This document shows, one piece after another, positions 30,289 through 39,227 of a DNA stretch of 64,000 bases. The first letter of the stretch is position 1. Every line of letters begins with the position of its first letter. Source of the stretch: Marivita sp003149565 (lineage in GTDB: Bacteria; Pseudomonadota; Alphaproteobacteria; Rhodobacterales; Rhodobacteraceae); the NCBI RefSeq assembly GCF_965216415.1, contig NZ_CBDCFU010000002.1; one strand, given 5' to 3'. The notes under the pieces were generated by a model. The model had not been told where the DNA came from, made no database searches, and was given only the letters and a program-made list of their open reading frames with translations. Position numbers and translations under genes: made by a program.

Positions 30289-31458
30289 CTATTCGCCCGG
30301 CGGTTTGGCAAGCCGCACCACAGAGGTTTCGGGTTCGTCCTTGGCCAGTTCCTCGAAATCGAAATTGTCCAGCCGCCGCGCCCGACGCCCCGCCTTGTCT
30401 GCACTGATCTTGATATCCGCGATATCCTTGGCCGCCTGTCCAAAATGCCGATCAAGATTCTCGACACGCGTGCCCAGGCGGTCCACATCCGCATAAAGCA
30501 GGCTCAGCTCTTTTCGGATCGCCCCCGCCTGTTCCTGCATCCGCGCATCCTTGAGGATCGCCCGCATTGTGTTCAGCGTCGCCATGCAGGTCGTCGGAGA
30601 CACGATCCAAACCCGCGCATTGAACCCCTCGCGCACCACTTCCGGAAAGTTCGCATGCAGTTCCGCATAGACCGCCTCGGACGGCAGAAACATAAGCGCA
30701 CCATCGGCGGTCTCCCCTTCGATGATGTACTTCTCTGAGATGTCCTTGATGTGCTTTCGCAGCGAAAGCCTCAACTGCTGCGCCGCGCGATTCAGCTGAT
30801 CCTGCGAGTCCGCACGGCGCAGGGTCTCATAGGCTTCCAATGGAAACTTGCTGTCGATCGCGATCGGTCCCGGCGGGTTCGGCAGGTGAATCAGGCAATC
30901 CGCCCGCTTCCCGTTCGACAGCGTCGCCTGCAGTGTGTAGCTGTCTTTGGGCAGCGCCTTGCCGACGATATCCGTCAGCTGAATCTCTCCGAACGCCCCA
31001 CGTGTCTGCTTGTTCGACAGGATGTCCTGAAGCGAGAGCACGTCACCTGACAGCTTGGTGATATTCTCTTGCGCCTTGTCGATGCTCTGCAACCGCTGTT
31101 GCAAGTCACCGAGGGACTGCGCCGTGCGCCGCGCAGAGCCGTGCAGGTTCTCGTTCATCTGCTCCTGAACCTGCGCCAGCCGCCGCTCCATCAGTTGCAG
31201 CATTGCGGTCTGGCTTTGGGCCTGCGCCTCAGACACGTGGGTCAGGCCACCGGACAGCCGTTCCTGCCCGTCGCTCAGGCTTTGCACGCGCTGTCCCACC
31301 TGCGCAAGCTGGTAAACCAAGGGCTCGCTCAGTTTCGCTGCGCGACGCGCCGACAGGAGCGACATGACGAGCAGCAGCAGCACCAAGGCCCCCAGTGCCA
31401 ACCCCAGAAGGATGACCGGATCGCTCAGGTCGAGTATAAGATCACCGATCTGGATCAT
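30289..31458 (-). CDS. rmuC: DNA recombination protein RmuC
   Basis: RmuC limits inversions at short inverted repeats and has a PD-(D/E)xK-like nuclease domain. The 389-residue protein has an N-terminal membrane segment (VILLGLALGALVLLLLVMSL), a long coiled coil (~60-150), then the family block LSNKQTRGAFGEIQLTDIVG. IAIDSKFPLEAYE carries the nuclease D-x-K. It overlaps the mutL stop by 4 bases, so the two DNA-maintenance genes are co-translated. Confidence 0.93.
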   Translation of the reverse strand: MIQIGDLILDLSDPVILLGLALGALVLLLLVMSLLSARRAAKLSEPLVYQLAQVGQRVQSLSDGQERLSGGLTHVSEAQAQSQTAMLQLMERRLAQVQEQMNENLHGSARRTAQSLGDLQQRLQSIDKAQENITKLSGDVLSLQDILSNKQTRGAFGEIQLTDIVGKALPKDSYTLQATLSNGKRADCLIHLPNPPGPIAIDSKFPLEAYETLRRADSQDQLNRAAQQLRLSLRKHIKDISEKYIIEGETADGALMFLPSEAVYAELHANFPEVVREGFNARVWIVSPTTCMATLNTMRAILKDARMQEQAGAIRKELSLLYADVDRLGTRVENLDRHFGQAAKDIADIKISADKAGRRARRLDNFDFEELAKDEPETSVVRLAKPPGE

Positions 31459-33299
31459 GTGCGGCCAAACAGTCTTTCAATGTCGCTGAGTTTGAGTTCG
31501 ACATAGGTGGGTCGGCCGTGGTTGCACTGGCCGGAATAGGGCGTTGCTTCCATCTCGCGAAGCAGCGCGTTCATCTCTTCGGCCCGCATTTGGCGGCCCG
31601 AACGGATGGAGCCATGACAGGCCACCCGGCTGAGGATCGCCTCGATCCGGTCCTGCACCGCGCGCGCTTCGCCCTGATCGTCGAGTTCATCGAGGATGTC
31701 CCGCAGCAACGCGTCGGCATTCACCTCACCCAGTATGGCCGGAGTCTCGCGGACGACCACAGCCCCGCTTCCAAAGGGTTCGATGGTCAGGCCCATGCGG
31801 GTGAGATCGTCAGCGATCTCAAGCAACCGGGCGCTGTCGCCTTCACTCATCTCGACAACATCGGGGATCAGCAGCGCCTGCGCAGACACACCGTTCTGCG
31901 CCATCTGGCTTTTGAGTTTTTCGTACACCAACCGCTCATGCGCGGCGTGCTGGTCAACGATGACGATGCCATCCTCGGTCTGGGCAATGATATAGTTCTC
32001 ATGCACCTGTCCCCGCGCCGCGCCAAGCGGAAGGTGTTCGCGCGGAGCCTCTTCGACTGCGGGCGCGCCCTCCTCGACCTCGACCACGCGTCCGGAATAG
32101 CTGGTTTGCATATCGGCAAACCCCGGCGCCTGCGCTTGGTAAGCCGTCTGTTTCGCGGCGAAACTCGGACGATCCATTTGGTAGATACGCGGTTGTCCCT
32201 GCGGTGTCTCCGGCCGCATCGCGCCCAACGTCGCGCCCGCGACCGTCGTGGACGCCCGGTGTCCGGCCTCAGCCAGAGCATGACGCAGCGCGGATACGAT
32301 CAGGCCGCGCACCACGCCCGGCTCGCGGAACCGCACTTCGGATTTCGCCGGATGCACGTTCACATCTACCTTGTGCGGATCGCAATCAATGAAGAGCGCC
32401 ACCGCCGGGTGGCGGTCACGGCTGAGGAAATCGGCATATGCCCCGCGCAAAGCGCCGATCAGCAGCTTGTCGCGCACGGGGCGACCATTGACGAAAAGGA
32501 ACTGCGCCACGGCGGCGCCACGCGAATAGGTCGGCAACCCAGCCAGCCCGGTGAGGCGGATGCCTTCGCGCTCGGCGTCGATGGGAACGGCGTTGTCGGT
32601 GAACTCGCGGCCCATGACCTGCCCCAAGCGCCCGCGCAATGCGTCGAACAGATCGCCCGTCACCCCATCGGCGCGGAAGGTCACCCGCCCTTCGCCTCCG
32701 CCAGACACATCTCGGAGCGTGAAGCTGACCGAGGGTTCAGCCATCGCAAGCCGTTTGATCACATCAGAGATCGCCTGCATCTCGGCCCGATCTGAACGGA
32801 GAAATTTCAGACGCGCGGGTGTGGCAAAAAAGAGGTTGCGCAGAGCGACGACCGTGCCGCGTGAGAGGGCGGCAGGTTTGACGGGTTCCGTCTTGCCACC
32901 TGTGATGGAAAGCTCAGCGGCGCTATGACCCTCGGCACGGCTGGTGAGAGTCAGGCGACCGACAGCCCCAAGCGAAGCCAGCGCTTCGCCGCGAAACCCG
33001 AAGCTGTGGATGTTGAGCAGGTCCGAACCGTCGATCTTGGACGTGGCGTGACGGGCAATCGCAAGCGGCAGCTCCTCGGGCGGAATGCCGCAGCCATCGT
33101 CGGTGACACGGATCAACGTCTTACCGCCATCGGCAATGGCCACATCAACGCGCGTTGCTCCGGCATCAACGGCGTTTTCAACCAGTTCCTTCACGGCAGA
33201 GGCTGGGCGCTCGACGACCTCTCCTGCCGCAATACGGTTGATCGCGCTTTCCTCAAGCGGTTGAATTGAGGCGCGTATATTGGGTGCGTGCGAATTCAT
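31455..33299 (-). CDS. mutL: DNA mismatch repair protein MutL
   Basis: MutL links mismatch recognition by MutS to strand incision. The 614-residue protein has the GHKL ATPase (NRIAAGEVVERPASAVKELV, then DDGCGIP, and FGFRGEALASLGAVG), and a C-terminal dimerisation domain. The C-terminus carries the endonuclease motif DQHAAHERLVYE (DQHA-x2-E-x4-E), plus ACHGSIRSG and CNHGRPTYVEL. This fits a MutH-less system in which MutL itself nicks DNA. A linker of ~80 residues (~335-415) is low in conservation. It is followed by rmuC with a 4-base overlap. Confidence 0.96.
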   Translation of the reverse strand: MNSHAPNIRASIQPLEESAINRIAAGEVVERPASAVKELVENAVDAGATRVDVAIADGGKTLIRVTDDGCGIPPEELPLAIARHATSKIDGSDLLNIHSFGFRGEALASLGAVGRLTLTSRAEGHSAAELSITGGKTEPVKPAALSRGTVVALRNLFFATPARLKFLRSDRAEMQAISDVIKRLAMAEPSVSFTLRDVSGGGEGRVTFRADGVTGDLFDALRGRLGQVMGREFTDNAVPIDAEREGIRLTGLAGLPTYSRGAAVAQFLFVNGRPVRDKLLIGALRGAYADFLSRDRHPAVALFIDCDPHKVDVNVHPAKSEVRFREPGVVRGLIVSALRHALAEAGHRASTTVAGATLGAMRPETPQGQPRIYQMDRPSFAAKQTAYQAQAPGFADMQTSYSGRVVEVEEGAPAVEEAPREHLPLGAARGQVHENYIIAQTEDGIVIVDQHAAHERLVYEKLKSQMAQNGVSAQALLIPDVVEMSEGDSARLLEIADDLTRMGLTIEPFGSGAVVVRETPAILGEVNADALLRDILDELDDQGEARAVQDRIEAILSRVACHGSIRSGRQMRAEEMNALLREMEATPYSGQCNHGRPTYVELKLSDIERLFGRT

Positions 33300-33360
33300 G
33301 CCACGAGATGTAGCATGGGTTTTGCGATTCTTCTATGGGAGGATCGCGGGTTTGGTGCGC

Positions 33361-33522
33361 TCAGGCGAATTTGAACAGAACACCCATCGCGCTGACATAG
33401 ACGGCCATAAGAACCCAAAACCGGTATCTCATGTTTTTATTGATTTTGGACGTTCCCGCGACGCGCTTCGCAATTTCGGCGCGCATCTTGTCGCCCGCCA
33501 AAGACTGTTCTTGCTGGGTCAC
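33361..33522 (-). CDS. Small membrane protein upstream of mutL (53 aa)
   Basis: From GTG 33522 the frame gives 53 residues: a polar basic N-terminus (MTQQEQSLAGDKMRAEIAKR) and a single hydrophobic segment (FWVLMAVYVSAMGVLFKFA) at the end. An in-frame stop lies shortly upstream, which limits the start. A weak GAG-containing ribosome site precedes it. It lies 61 bases before the mutL start on the same strand, so it could be in the same transcript. The family is not recognised. Confidence 0.5.
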   Translation of the reverse strand: MTQQEQSLAGDKMRAEIAKRVAGTSKINKNMRYRFWVLMAVYVSAMGVLFKFA

Positions 33523-33649
33523 GCGAGGCTCAAAGTCCCTTCAGCCTTAGAAAAACGAGTGCTGCGGCGGATATGGATCAAATTTGGTGAAGGACGCGTT
33601 CATCATCTAACGAATTGACGCGGCTGCCCCCCGTGATAACAGGTTTGTC

Positions 33650-34576
33650 ATGCTGGCCATCTTCCTTCAGACCCTGCCATTTTTCGCCCTGATCGCCGTG
33701 GGTTACGGCGCGGGAAAGACCGGGTTCTTTACCGAGGAAGCGACCGCTTATCTGACCAAATTCGTATTCTACTTCGCCCTGTCGGCGATGCTGTTCCGGT
33801 TTTCGGCCAATCTCTCGATTGCCGAGATCTTCGACTGGCGGCTTGCAGCCGGGTATCTTTGGGGCACGGCCTTTGTCTATGGCATCGGGATGGCGGTGGG
33901 ATTTCTGCGCGGGATGAACACCGAGACCGCCGCCTTCGAGGGGCAGGTCGCGGCAATTGGGAACACTGGATTTCTGGGCGTGCCGATGCTGGCCCTGCTC
34001 ATGGGCCAAGAGGCGGTCGGCCCGATCATCCTCGCGCTGACGATTGATCTCGTGGTGTTTTCGTCGCTGATCGTAATCCTTGTGGTCGGATCGCGCGAAG
34101 GGCGGATGTCGCTGCGGATTTTCAAGACGGTGGGAGTGGGACTTCTCAAGAACCCGATGATCGTGTCGATCGTGGCGGGGTTCATGGTGTCGGCCACAGG
34201 CGCGCCTATTCCAAACCCGGTCAACGAATTTTTGGGCATTCTGGGCGCTGCTGCGACGCCCGGCGCGCTTTTTGCGATTGGTGCCTCGCTGGCCAGCAAA
34301 TCGGCGGAACGGCTGACCATTGCGGGCTGGCTCAGCTTTCTGAAGCTTGTCGTGCATCCAGCACTTGTCGCCATTGGCGTCTACTTCCTGTTCAACGCAG
34401 ATCCCTACAAGGCTGGTGTGGTTGTCGCTGCCGCCGCCTTGCCAGTGGCGGGCAATGTGTTCATCTTGGCGCAGCATTACAAAGTGGCCCCACAACGCGT
34501 GTCGGCGGCCATTCTGATTTCGACGTCGGTCAGTATCGTGACCGTGTCCTACGTGATCAGCAAAGTTCTGGTATAG
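33650..34576 (+). CDS. AEC-family (auxin efflux carrier-like) transporter
   Basis: This 308-residue inner-membrane protein has about ten hydrophobic segments (e.g. FLQTLPFFALIAVGYGAGK at the start and LVVFSSLIVILVVG midway). The pattern, including the break between two five-helix halves and NPMIVSIVAGFMVSATGAPI, fits the AEC family, whose bacterial members export or import malate, malonate and other organic acids. ATG 33650 opens the protein; no strong ribosome site is seen. It is followed after 12 bases by fghA. Substrate unknown. Confidence 0.85.
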   Translation: MLAIFLQTLPFFALIAVGYGAGKTGFFTEEATAYLTKFVFYFALSAMLFRFSANLSIAEIFDWRLAAGYLWGTAFVYGIGMAVGFLRGMNTETAAFEGQVAAIGNTGFLGVPMLALLMGQEAVGPIILALTIDLVVFSSLIVILVVGSREGRMSLRIFKTVGVGLLKNPMIVSIVAGFMVSATGAPIPNPVNEFLGILGAAATPGALFAIGASLASKSAERLTIAGWLSFLKLVVHPALVAIGVYFLFNADPYKAGVVVAAAALPVAGNVFILAQHYKVAPQRVSAAILISTSVSIVTVSYVISKVLV

Positions 34577-34588
34577 AAAGGGAGCACC

Positions 34589-35419
34589 ATGGAAACCGTC
34601 TCGGAAAACAGAAGCTTTGGGGGCGTACAGGGCGTCTACAGCCACGCTTCGGAGGCTTGTGGCTGCGACATGACCTTTGGACTCTACCTGCCGCCAGCCG
34701 CGAAGGATGGCCCAGTGCCGGTGCTTTGGTACCTGTCCGGGCTGACCTGCACCCATGAGAACGCGATGACCAAGGCGGCCGCGCAGGGCTTTGCCGCTGA
34801 CGCTGGCATGGCCGTGGTGTTCCCGGACACCTCGCCTCGTGGCGATGCAGTGGCAGATGACGAGGCGTATGATCTGGGCAAGGGCGCGGGGTTCTATGTC
34901 AACGCCACGCAGGACCCTTGGGCGCCGCACTTCAAGATGTGGGATTACGTGGCCAAGGAGTTGCCTGCCCTTCTGGGCAAGGAATTTGCGATTGATCTGG
35001 ATCGACAGGCGATCACCGGGCATTCGATGGGCGGGCATGGCGCGCTGACGATTGCAATGGCGCATCCGGGGCGGTTTGCGTCCGTGTCCGCCTTTGCACC
35101 GATTGCCAACCCGAGCCAGAGCGATTGGGGACGCAAGCAGTTGGGTGCCTATCTTGGCGCGGATGAGAGCACATGGTCCACGCATGATGCGACGGTACAG
35201 ATGCAAGCGGTTGGCTTTGACGGGCCGGTTCTGGTGGATCAGGGCGGGTCGGATCAGTTCCTCGAGTTGCTCAAGCCCGAAGCGCTGAGCCATGCGATGG
35301 CGGCGCGGCGGCAGGACGGGGTGTTTCGTATGCAGCAGGGCTATGATCATTCGTATTTCTTTGTGTCGACCTTCATCCCCGATCACATCGCGTTCCACGC
35401 TGACGCGCTGGGGCTGTGA
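34589..35419 (+). CDS. fghA: S-formylglutathione hydrolase
   Basis: FghA hydrolyses S-formylglutathione to formate and glutathione in glutathione-dependent formaldehyde oxidation. The 276-residue esterase-D family protein has VPVLWYLSGLTCTHENAMTK (oxyanion region), the nucleophile in GHSMGGHGALT (~147), Asp in FLELLKPEA preceded by DQGGSDQ, and His in GYDHSYFFVSTF. AAAGGGAGCACC lies upstream of ATG 34589. The partner GSH-dependent alcohol dehydrogenase is not in the window. Its product formate is the substrate of the enzyme matured by fdhD/mob genes at 23-27 kb. Confidence 0.95.
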   Translation: METVSENRSFGGVQGVYSHASEACGCDMTFGLYLPPAAKDGPVPVLWYLSGLTCTHENAMTKAAAQGFAADAGMAVVFPDTSPRGDAVADDEAYDLGKGAGFYVNATQDPWAPHFKMWDYVAKELPALLGKEFAIDLDRQAITGHSMGGHGALTIAMAHPGRFASVSAFAPIANPSQSDWGRKQLGAYLGADESTWSTHDATVQMQAVGFDGPVLVDQGGSDQFLELLKPEALSHAMAARRQDGVFRMQQGYDHSYFFVSTFIPDHIAFHADALGL

Positions 35420-35877
35420 CGCGGGTTTTCGTGGATGCAGATGCCTGCCCGGTCAAAGCCGAGGCAGAGCGGGTTGCGACGCGGCACAAGGCGCAGATGT
35501 ATCTGGTGTCAAACGGCGGGCTGAGGATGTCCGACAATCCGTTTGTCGAAGTGGTCGTGGTGCCCGATGGGCCGGACGTGGCGGATATGTGGATCGCAGA
35601 TCGCGCCGGACCGGGGGATGTGGTGATCACCGGGGACATTCCTCTGGCGGCGCGTTGCGTCGAGAACGGAGCGCGGGTGCTCAAGCACAATGGCGAGCGG
35701 CTGGACGCGCGCAATATCGGGCAGGTGCTGGCGACGCGAGACCTGATGGCCGATCTGCGCGCGGCGGACCCGTTCCGTCAGGGCGGCGGGCGCGCTTTTT
35801 CCAAAGCGGATCGGTCCCGATTTCTGGATGCTTTGGAGCGCGAGATGCGGGCGGCGACGCAGGACAGGCCGCGCTAG
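35416..35877 (+). CDS. YaiI/YqxD family protein (DUF188)
   Basis: This 153-residue protein has the family's opening VFVDADACPVKAEAERVA, and the blocks DMWIADRAGPGDVVITGDIP and LAARCVENGARVLKHNGERL. The fold is PIN-like, with conserved Asp residues, but the activity is not known. GTG 35416 overlaps the fghA stop by 4 bases, showing coupling. The family is widespread and well conserved. Confidence 0.9.
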   Translation: MTRVFVDADACPVKAEAERVATRHKAQMYLVSNGGLRMSDNPFVEVVVVPDGPDVADMWIADRAGPGDVVITGDIPLAARCVENGARVLKHNGERLDARNIGQVLATRDLMADLRAADPFRQGGGRAFSKADRSRFLDALEREMRAATQDRPR

Positions 35878-35898
35878 GACTTGATGGGAGAGACAGCA

Positions 35899-36816
35899 AT
35901 GACGACACCCGAGATCATACCCTTTGCCGAAGGTGAAGCGCAGTTGGACTGGATCGGTCTGACCGATGCGATGGCGGCAGGGCATGACTTGCCCAAAGCC
36001 GAGATCGCGGACAGTTTCCTTTATCGTGGGAACGATACCCTGTTGAACAGGGCGGCGTGGATCGACGGGCTGGGTCTGGCGGTCAAGTCAGCGACGATCT
36101 TTCCGGGCAATGCGGAGGCCGACCTGCCGACGATCAATGGCGGTGTGTCGCTCTATTCCGATGATGCTGGCGTTTTGCAGGCGATTGTCGATTTCCACCT
36201 CGTGACCAAGTGGAAGACCGCCGGGGACAGCCTGTTGGCAGCGCGTCGGTTGGCCCGCTCGGACAGTGTGGTGATCCTGATTGTCGGGGCTGGCACGGTT
36301 GCGCGGTCATTGGTCGAGGCCTATTCGGCGGCGTTTCCAGAGGCGCGGTTCCTGATTTGGAACCGGACAGGCGCGAAGGCACAGGAGTTGGCAGATGCCT
36401 TCGGGCATGTCACTGCGGTTGCAGATCTGGCCGAGGCGGTGGGACAGGCGGATATTGTCAGTTGTGCCACCATGTCGACTGAACCTGTTCTTGAGGGCGC
36501 GTGGCTGCGGCCGGGTACGCATGTGGACCTGATCGGGGCCTACCGGCCCGACATGCGCGAGGCGGATGATGCCGTGCTGACGCGGGGACGGCTGTTCGTG
36601 GATTCCTTCGATACGACCGTTGGGCATATCGGAGAGCTCAAGGACCCGATTGCGCGGGGTGTGATCCGTGAAGCTGACATTGTGGCGGATTACTATGATC
36701 TGGGCGCGTTTGTCCGTCATTCCGACGACGAGATCACGGTGTTCAAGAATGGCGGCGGGGCGCATCTGGACCTGATGGTCAGCAACTACATTCTGGAGCG
36801 CTGGCGCGACCGGTGA
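35899..36816 (+). CDS. Ornithine cyclodeaminase / mu-crystallin family dehydrogenase
   Basis: This 305-residue protein has the N-terminal substrate-binding part with NRAAWIDGLGLAVKSATIFP and LYSDDAGVLQAIVDFHLVTK, then the Rossmann motif ILIVGAGTVARSLVEAYS at ~138-155. Members catalyse ornithine cyclisation, L-alanine formation or reduction of cyclic imines such as delta-1-pyrroline-2-carboxylate. The residues needed to separate these cannot be assigned with confidence; a delta-1-pyrroline-2-carboxylate reductase is as likely as a true cyclodeaminase. GGGAGAGACAGCA precedes ATG 35899. It is the last gene of the AEC-fghA-yaiI-ocd series. Confidence 0.88.
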   Translation: MTTPEIIPFAEGEAQLDWIGLTDAMAAGHDLPKAEIADSFLYRGNDTLLNRAAWIDGLGLAVKSATIFPGNAEADLPTINGGVSLYSDDAGVLQAIVDFHLVTKWKTAGDSLLAARRLARSDSVVILIVGAGTVARSLVEAYSAAFPEARFLIWNRTGAKAQELADAFGHVTAVADLAEAVGQADIVSCATMSTEPVLEGAWLRPGTHVDLIGAYRPDMREADDAVLTRGRLFVDSFDTTVGHIGELKDPIARGVIREADIVADYYDLGAFVRHSDDEITVFKNGGGAHLDLMVSNYILERWRDR

Positions 36817-36827
36817 GGGCGGGGCCA

Positions 36828-36870
36828 CGATGCGTCAACGCATCGCGCGTTTCCGTCAACGGAAACGCGC
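36828..36870. repeat. Dispersed double-hairpin repeat, copy B
   Basis: CGATGCGT-CA-ACGCATCG (36828-36845) is joined to an 11-bp stem, GCGCGTTTCCG / CGGAAACGCGC with loop TCAA (36845-36870). Both cores match copy A at 30163-30210 in the reverse orientation. It lies between two convergent genes, where it can serve as a two-way transcript end. Confidence 0.8.
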
Positions 36871-36930
36871 CCCTGTCAGGTGCCGCGCGGAATTTTGAAT
36901 AGATCACGGCGGGCGCGGTTTGAGGCGAAA

Positions 36931-37785
36931 TCAGTGTGGCGTCAACCGGGCGTGGCGGAGGATCGGGTCGCCTTGTGCCGCAATGCGTTCGATGGCCTTT
37001 GCAAGCGGTTCATATGTGACAGACATCGAATGCGCATTTGCATGTAGCAGCGTGTCAGGATCGGACACCCAGCCGACATGGCCTTTCCAGAACAGCAGAT
37101 CGCCGCGCTTCGCAGGCGTGCCAGGGTCCAGCGTTTCGCCCAATTGTGCCATTTGCTGATCGCTGTCGCCTGGGCATGGCAGTCCGCAAGCTTTACAGGC
37201 GATCTGCACAAGTCCGGAACAATCTATCCCGAATGCGGAATTGCCGCCCCAGACATAGGGTGTGCCGAGCAGGAGCTCGGCCACTGAGACCGGATCCGTT
37301 GCCCGCCTGTCAAGCGGCGTCAGGTGTCGGCTTGGGACATAGAGAGCATGCGGCGCACCGTTGAGCGTCGCCCATGTCCCATCACTGCCTTTGACCCGAA
37401 CCTCGGAACCAAGCGACAGTGGGATTTGCTTGGCACGGGTGGCTTTGAAATCTGGCTCGGTCAGCGCCATCGTCTGGCGAACAGATATGCGATGTGTTGC
37501 CGGGCTCTTGCTCGGCTCGAGGTTCTGCTCCTCTATATAGCCTGCATAACCGTCGTAGAGTGTATAGCCGAAGGCCCAGCCGTCGCTGACCTCCAGCACG
37601 TTAAAACACTGGCCCCAGAGAAGCTCTCGATCGCGCTCGCCAAAAGGAGCGCCGCATATGGCCGCCAAAGGGGGCCGTGACACCTGATGAAGCGTGCCAT
37701 CCGTATAGACATCAGCCTCGGACCGCCCGAGCAAGCTGGAATGAGCGACCCGTCCATTCGACCAGAGGGATCGTCGGTCGCTCAT
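36931..37785 (-). CDS. NlpC/P60 family cysteine peptidase
   Basis: This 284-residue protein cleaves peptide bonds in peptidoglycan stems. N-terminal SH3-like regions (~20-150) include WGQCFNVLEVSDGWAFGYTL. The C-terminal NlpC/P60 domain has the Cys nucleophile in FGIDCSGLVQ (~190), His in GHVGWV, and a polar residue after LHANAHSMSV. No signal peptide is seen at the N-terminus, so an alternative export route or a cytosolic role is possible. It overlaps the aminopeptidase gene by 4 bases; the pair aminopeptidase-NlpC suggests recycling of wall peptides. Confidence 0.9.
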   Translation of the reverse strand: MSDRRSLWSNGRVAHSSLLGRSEADVYTDGTLHQVSRPPLAAICGAPFGERDRELLWGQCFNVLEVSDGWAFGYTLYDGYAGYIEEQNLEPSKSPATHRISVRQTMALTEPDFKATRAKQIPLSLGSEVRVKGSDGTWATLNGAPHALYVPSRHLTPLDRRATDPVSVAELLLGTPYVWGGNSAFGIDCSGLVQIACKACGLPCPGDSDQQMAQLGETLDPGTPAKRGDLLFWKGHVGWVSDPDTLLHANAHSMSVTYEPLAKAIERIAAQGDPILRHARLTPH

Positions 37786-39167
37786 AGATCAAGTATGACC
37801 GGCAACGCATCAAACAGCGCGCGTGCGCCCTGCAAGGCACCACCTTTCGGTCGGCCGGGCGCAGCTGTCGGTTGCCAGCCATAGATATCAAAATGGATGT
37901 AGCGGTCGCTTTCGTTCACAAATCGGCGCAGGAACAAAGCTGCCGTGATCGATCCGGCAAACCCGCCTTTGGGAGCGTTGTCGAGATCGGCAATACCCGG
38001 TTCGATCATGCTTTCATACGGGTCATGGAATGGCATGCGCCAGACCGGGTCAGCCATGCGCCGCGCCGAGAGATCGAGCGACGTCGCGGCAACATCATCA
38101 TCCGTGTAATAAGGCGCAAGATCAGGGCCAACGGCGACCCGTGCCGCACCTGTGAGCGTTGCCATGGACACGATCAGATCAGGCCCGTCTTCAGACCCGA
38201 GCGTGAGTGCATCTGCGAGCACCAAGCGCCCTTCGGCATCGGTGTTGTTGATCTCTACGGTGAGGCCTTTGCGCGAGGTCAGGATGTCCTGAGGTCGAAA
38301 GCTGTTGCCGCTGATCGCGTTTTCAACCGCCGGGATCAGAACACGCAGGCGTACATCGAGACCATAGGCCATGATCATATGCGCAAGACCCAGCACATTG
38401 GCCGCGCCGCCCATATCCTTTTTCATCAAACCCATAGAACTGCCCGGTTTGATGTTCAGCCCGCCGGTATCGAAACACACGCCCTTGCCCACCAGAGTGA
38501 GCTTGGGGCCACGGTTGCCCCACGACATGTCAATCAACCGGGGCGACCGGTCAGACGCGCGACCCACCGTGTGAATCATCGGGAAGTTGGCCGTGAGCAG
38601 CGCGTCGCCGGTGATGACGGAGATCCTTGCGTCGTGTTTGTCGGCCAGTGCGCGCGCGGCCGATTCAAGTTCCTCTGGCCCCATGTCAGAGGCGGGGGTG
38701 TTGATCAGGTCGCGGGTCAGAAATTCCGCCTCTGCCAGAGCCGTTATGCGGGCGGCGTCCGTGCCAGCCGGAGCCACCAATGTTGGATGCTCGGTCGTGC
38801 TCGACTGGTAGCGGCCAAAGCTGTAGCTTGCCAGCAGCCAGCCTAGCGTCTCTTGTTCGATCTGGTCGTCGTCGATGCCGCACTCGATATGGTAGGTTCC
38901 GGGAGCAAGCTTGGGCAGTGCGGCTGCCAATGCAAAACGGTCACGCTTGCGGGTTGCGGGAGTGCCATAACCCACAAGCACCTTTTCTGGATGGCCGGCC
39001 TCATCCGGGATCATGAGCACAGCGCCAATCCCGCCTTTGAAGGCGGTCGCGTCGACCCAGGTGCGGACGCGGTCGCTTTGCTGACCGGCCCAGAGTGCCA
39101 CTTCATCAGCTCCGAGAACGTAGATAGGCACAGATTGAGTGCCCGCAGGCGCGAGTGAAACGGTCAT
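37782..39167 (-). CDS. M17 family leucyl aminopeptidase
   Basis: This 461-residue metallopeptidase removes N-terminal residues from peptides. The catalytic core contains LVGKGVCFDTGGLNIKPGSS (metal Lys and Asp), KDMGGAANVLG and the family signature NTDAEGRLVLADAL. ATG 39167 has GGAGAAGGGG upstream; the 18 extra codons before it lack support. The sequence around ~1-150 is the less conserved N-terminal domain. Its gene is joined to the NlpC/P60 gene by a 4-base overlap, consistent with peptide turnover. Confidence 0.93.
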   Translation of the reverse strand: MTVSLAPAGTQSVPIYVLGADEVALWAGQQSDRVRTWVDATAFKGGIGAVLMIPDEAGHPEKVLVGYGTPATRKRDRFALAAALPKLAPGTYHIECGIDDDQIEQETLGWLLASYSFGRYQSSTTEHPTLVAPAGTDAARITALAEAEFLTRDLINTPASDMGPEELESAARALADKHDARISVITGDALLTANFPMIHTVGRASDRSPRLIDMSWGNRGPKLTLVGKGVCFDTGGLNIKPGSSMGLMKKDMGGAANVLGLAHMIMAYGLDVRLRVLIPAVENAISGNSFRPQDILTSRKGLTVEINNTDAEGRLVLADALTLGSEDGPDLIVSMATLTGAARVAVGPDLAPYYTDDDVAATSLDLSARRMADPVWRMPFHDPYESMIEPGIADLDNAPKGGFAGSITAALFLRRFVNESDRYIHFDIYGWQPTAAPGRPKGGALQGARALFDALPVILDL

Positions 39168-39227
39168 GGACTTCCCCTTCTCCAACAGGAGCGAGGGTAC
39201 GCCCTTGGACACCCGCTGCAAGCGGAA

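Noticed and set aside
33578..35398. Open frame of 606 codons on the minus strand opposite the AEC transporter and fghA
   Set aside because: The plus strand has the complete transporter and FghA motifs; the antisense product is rich in His and Arg and has no family signature.
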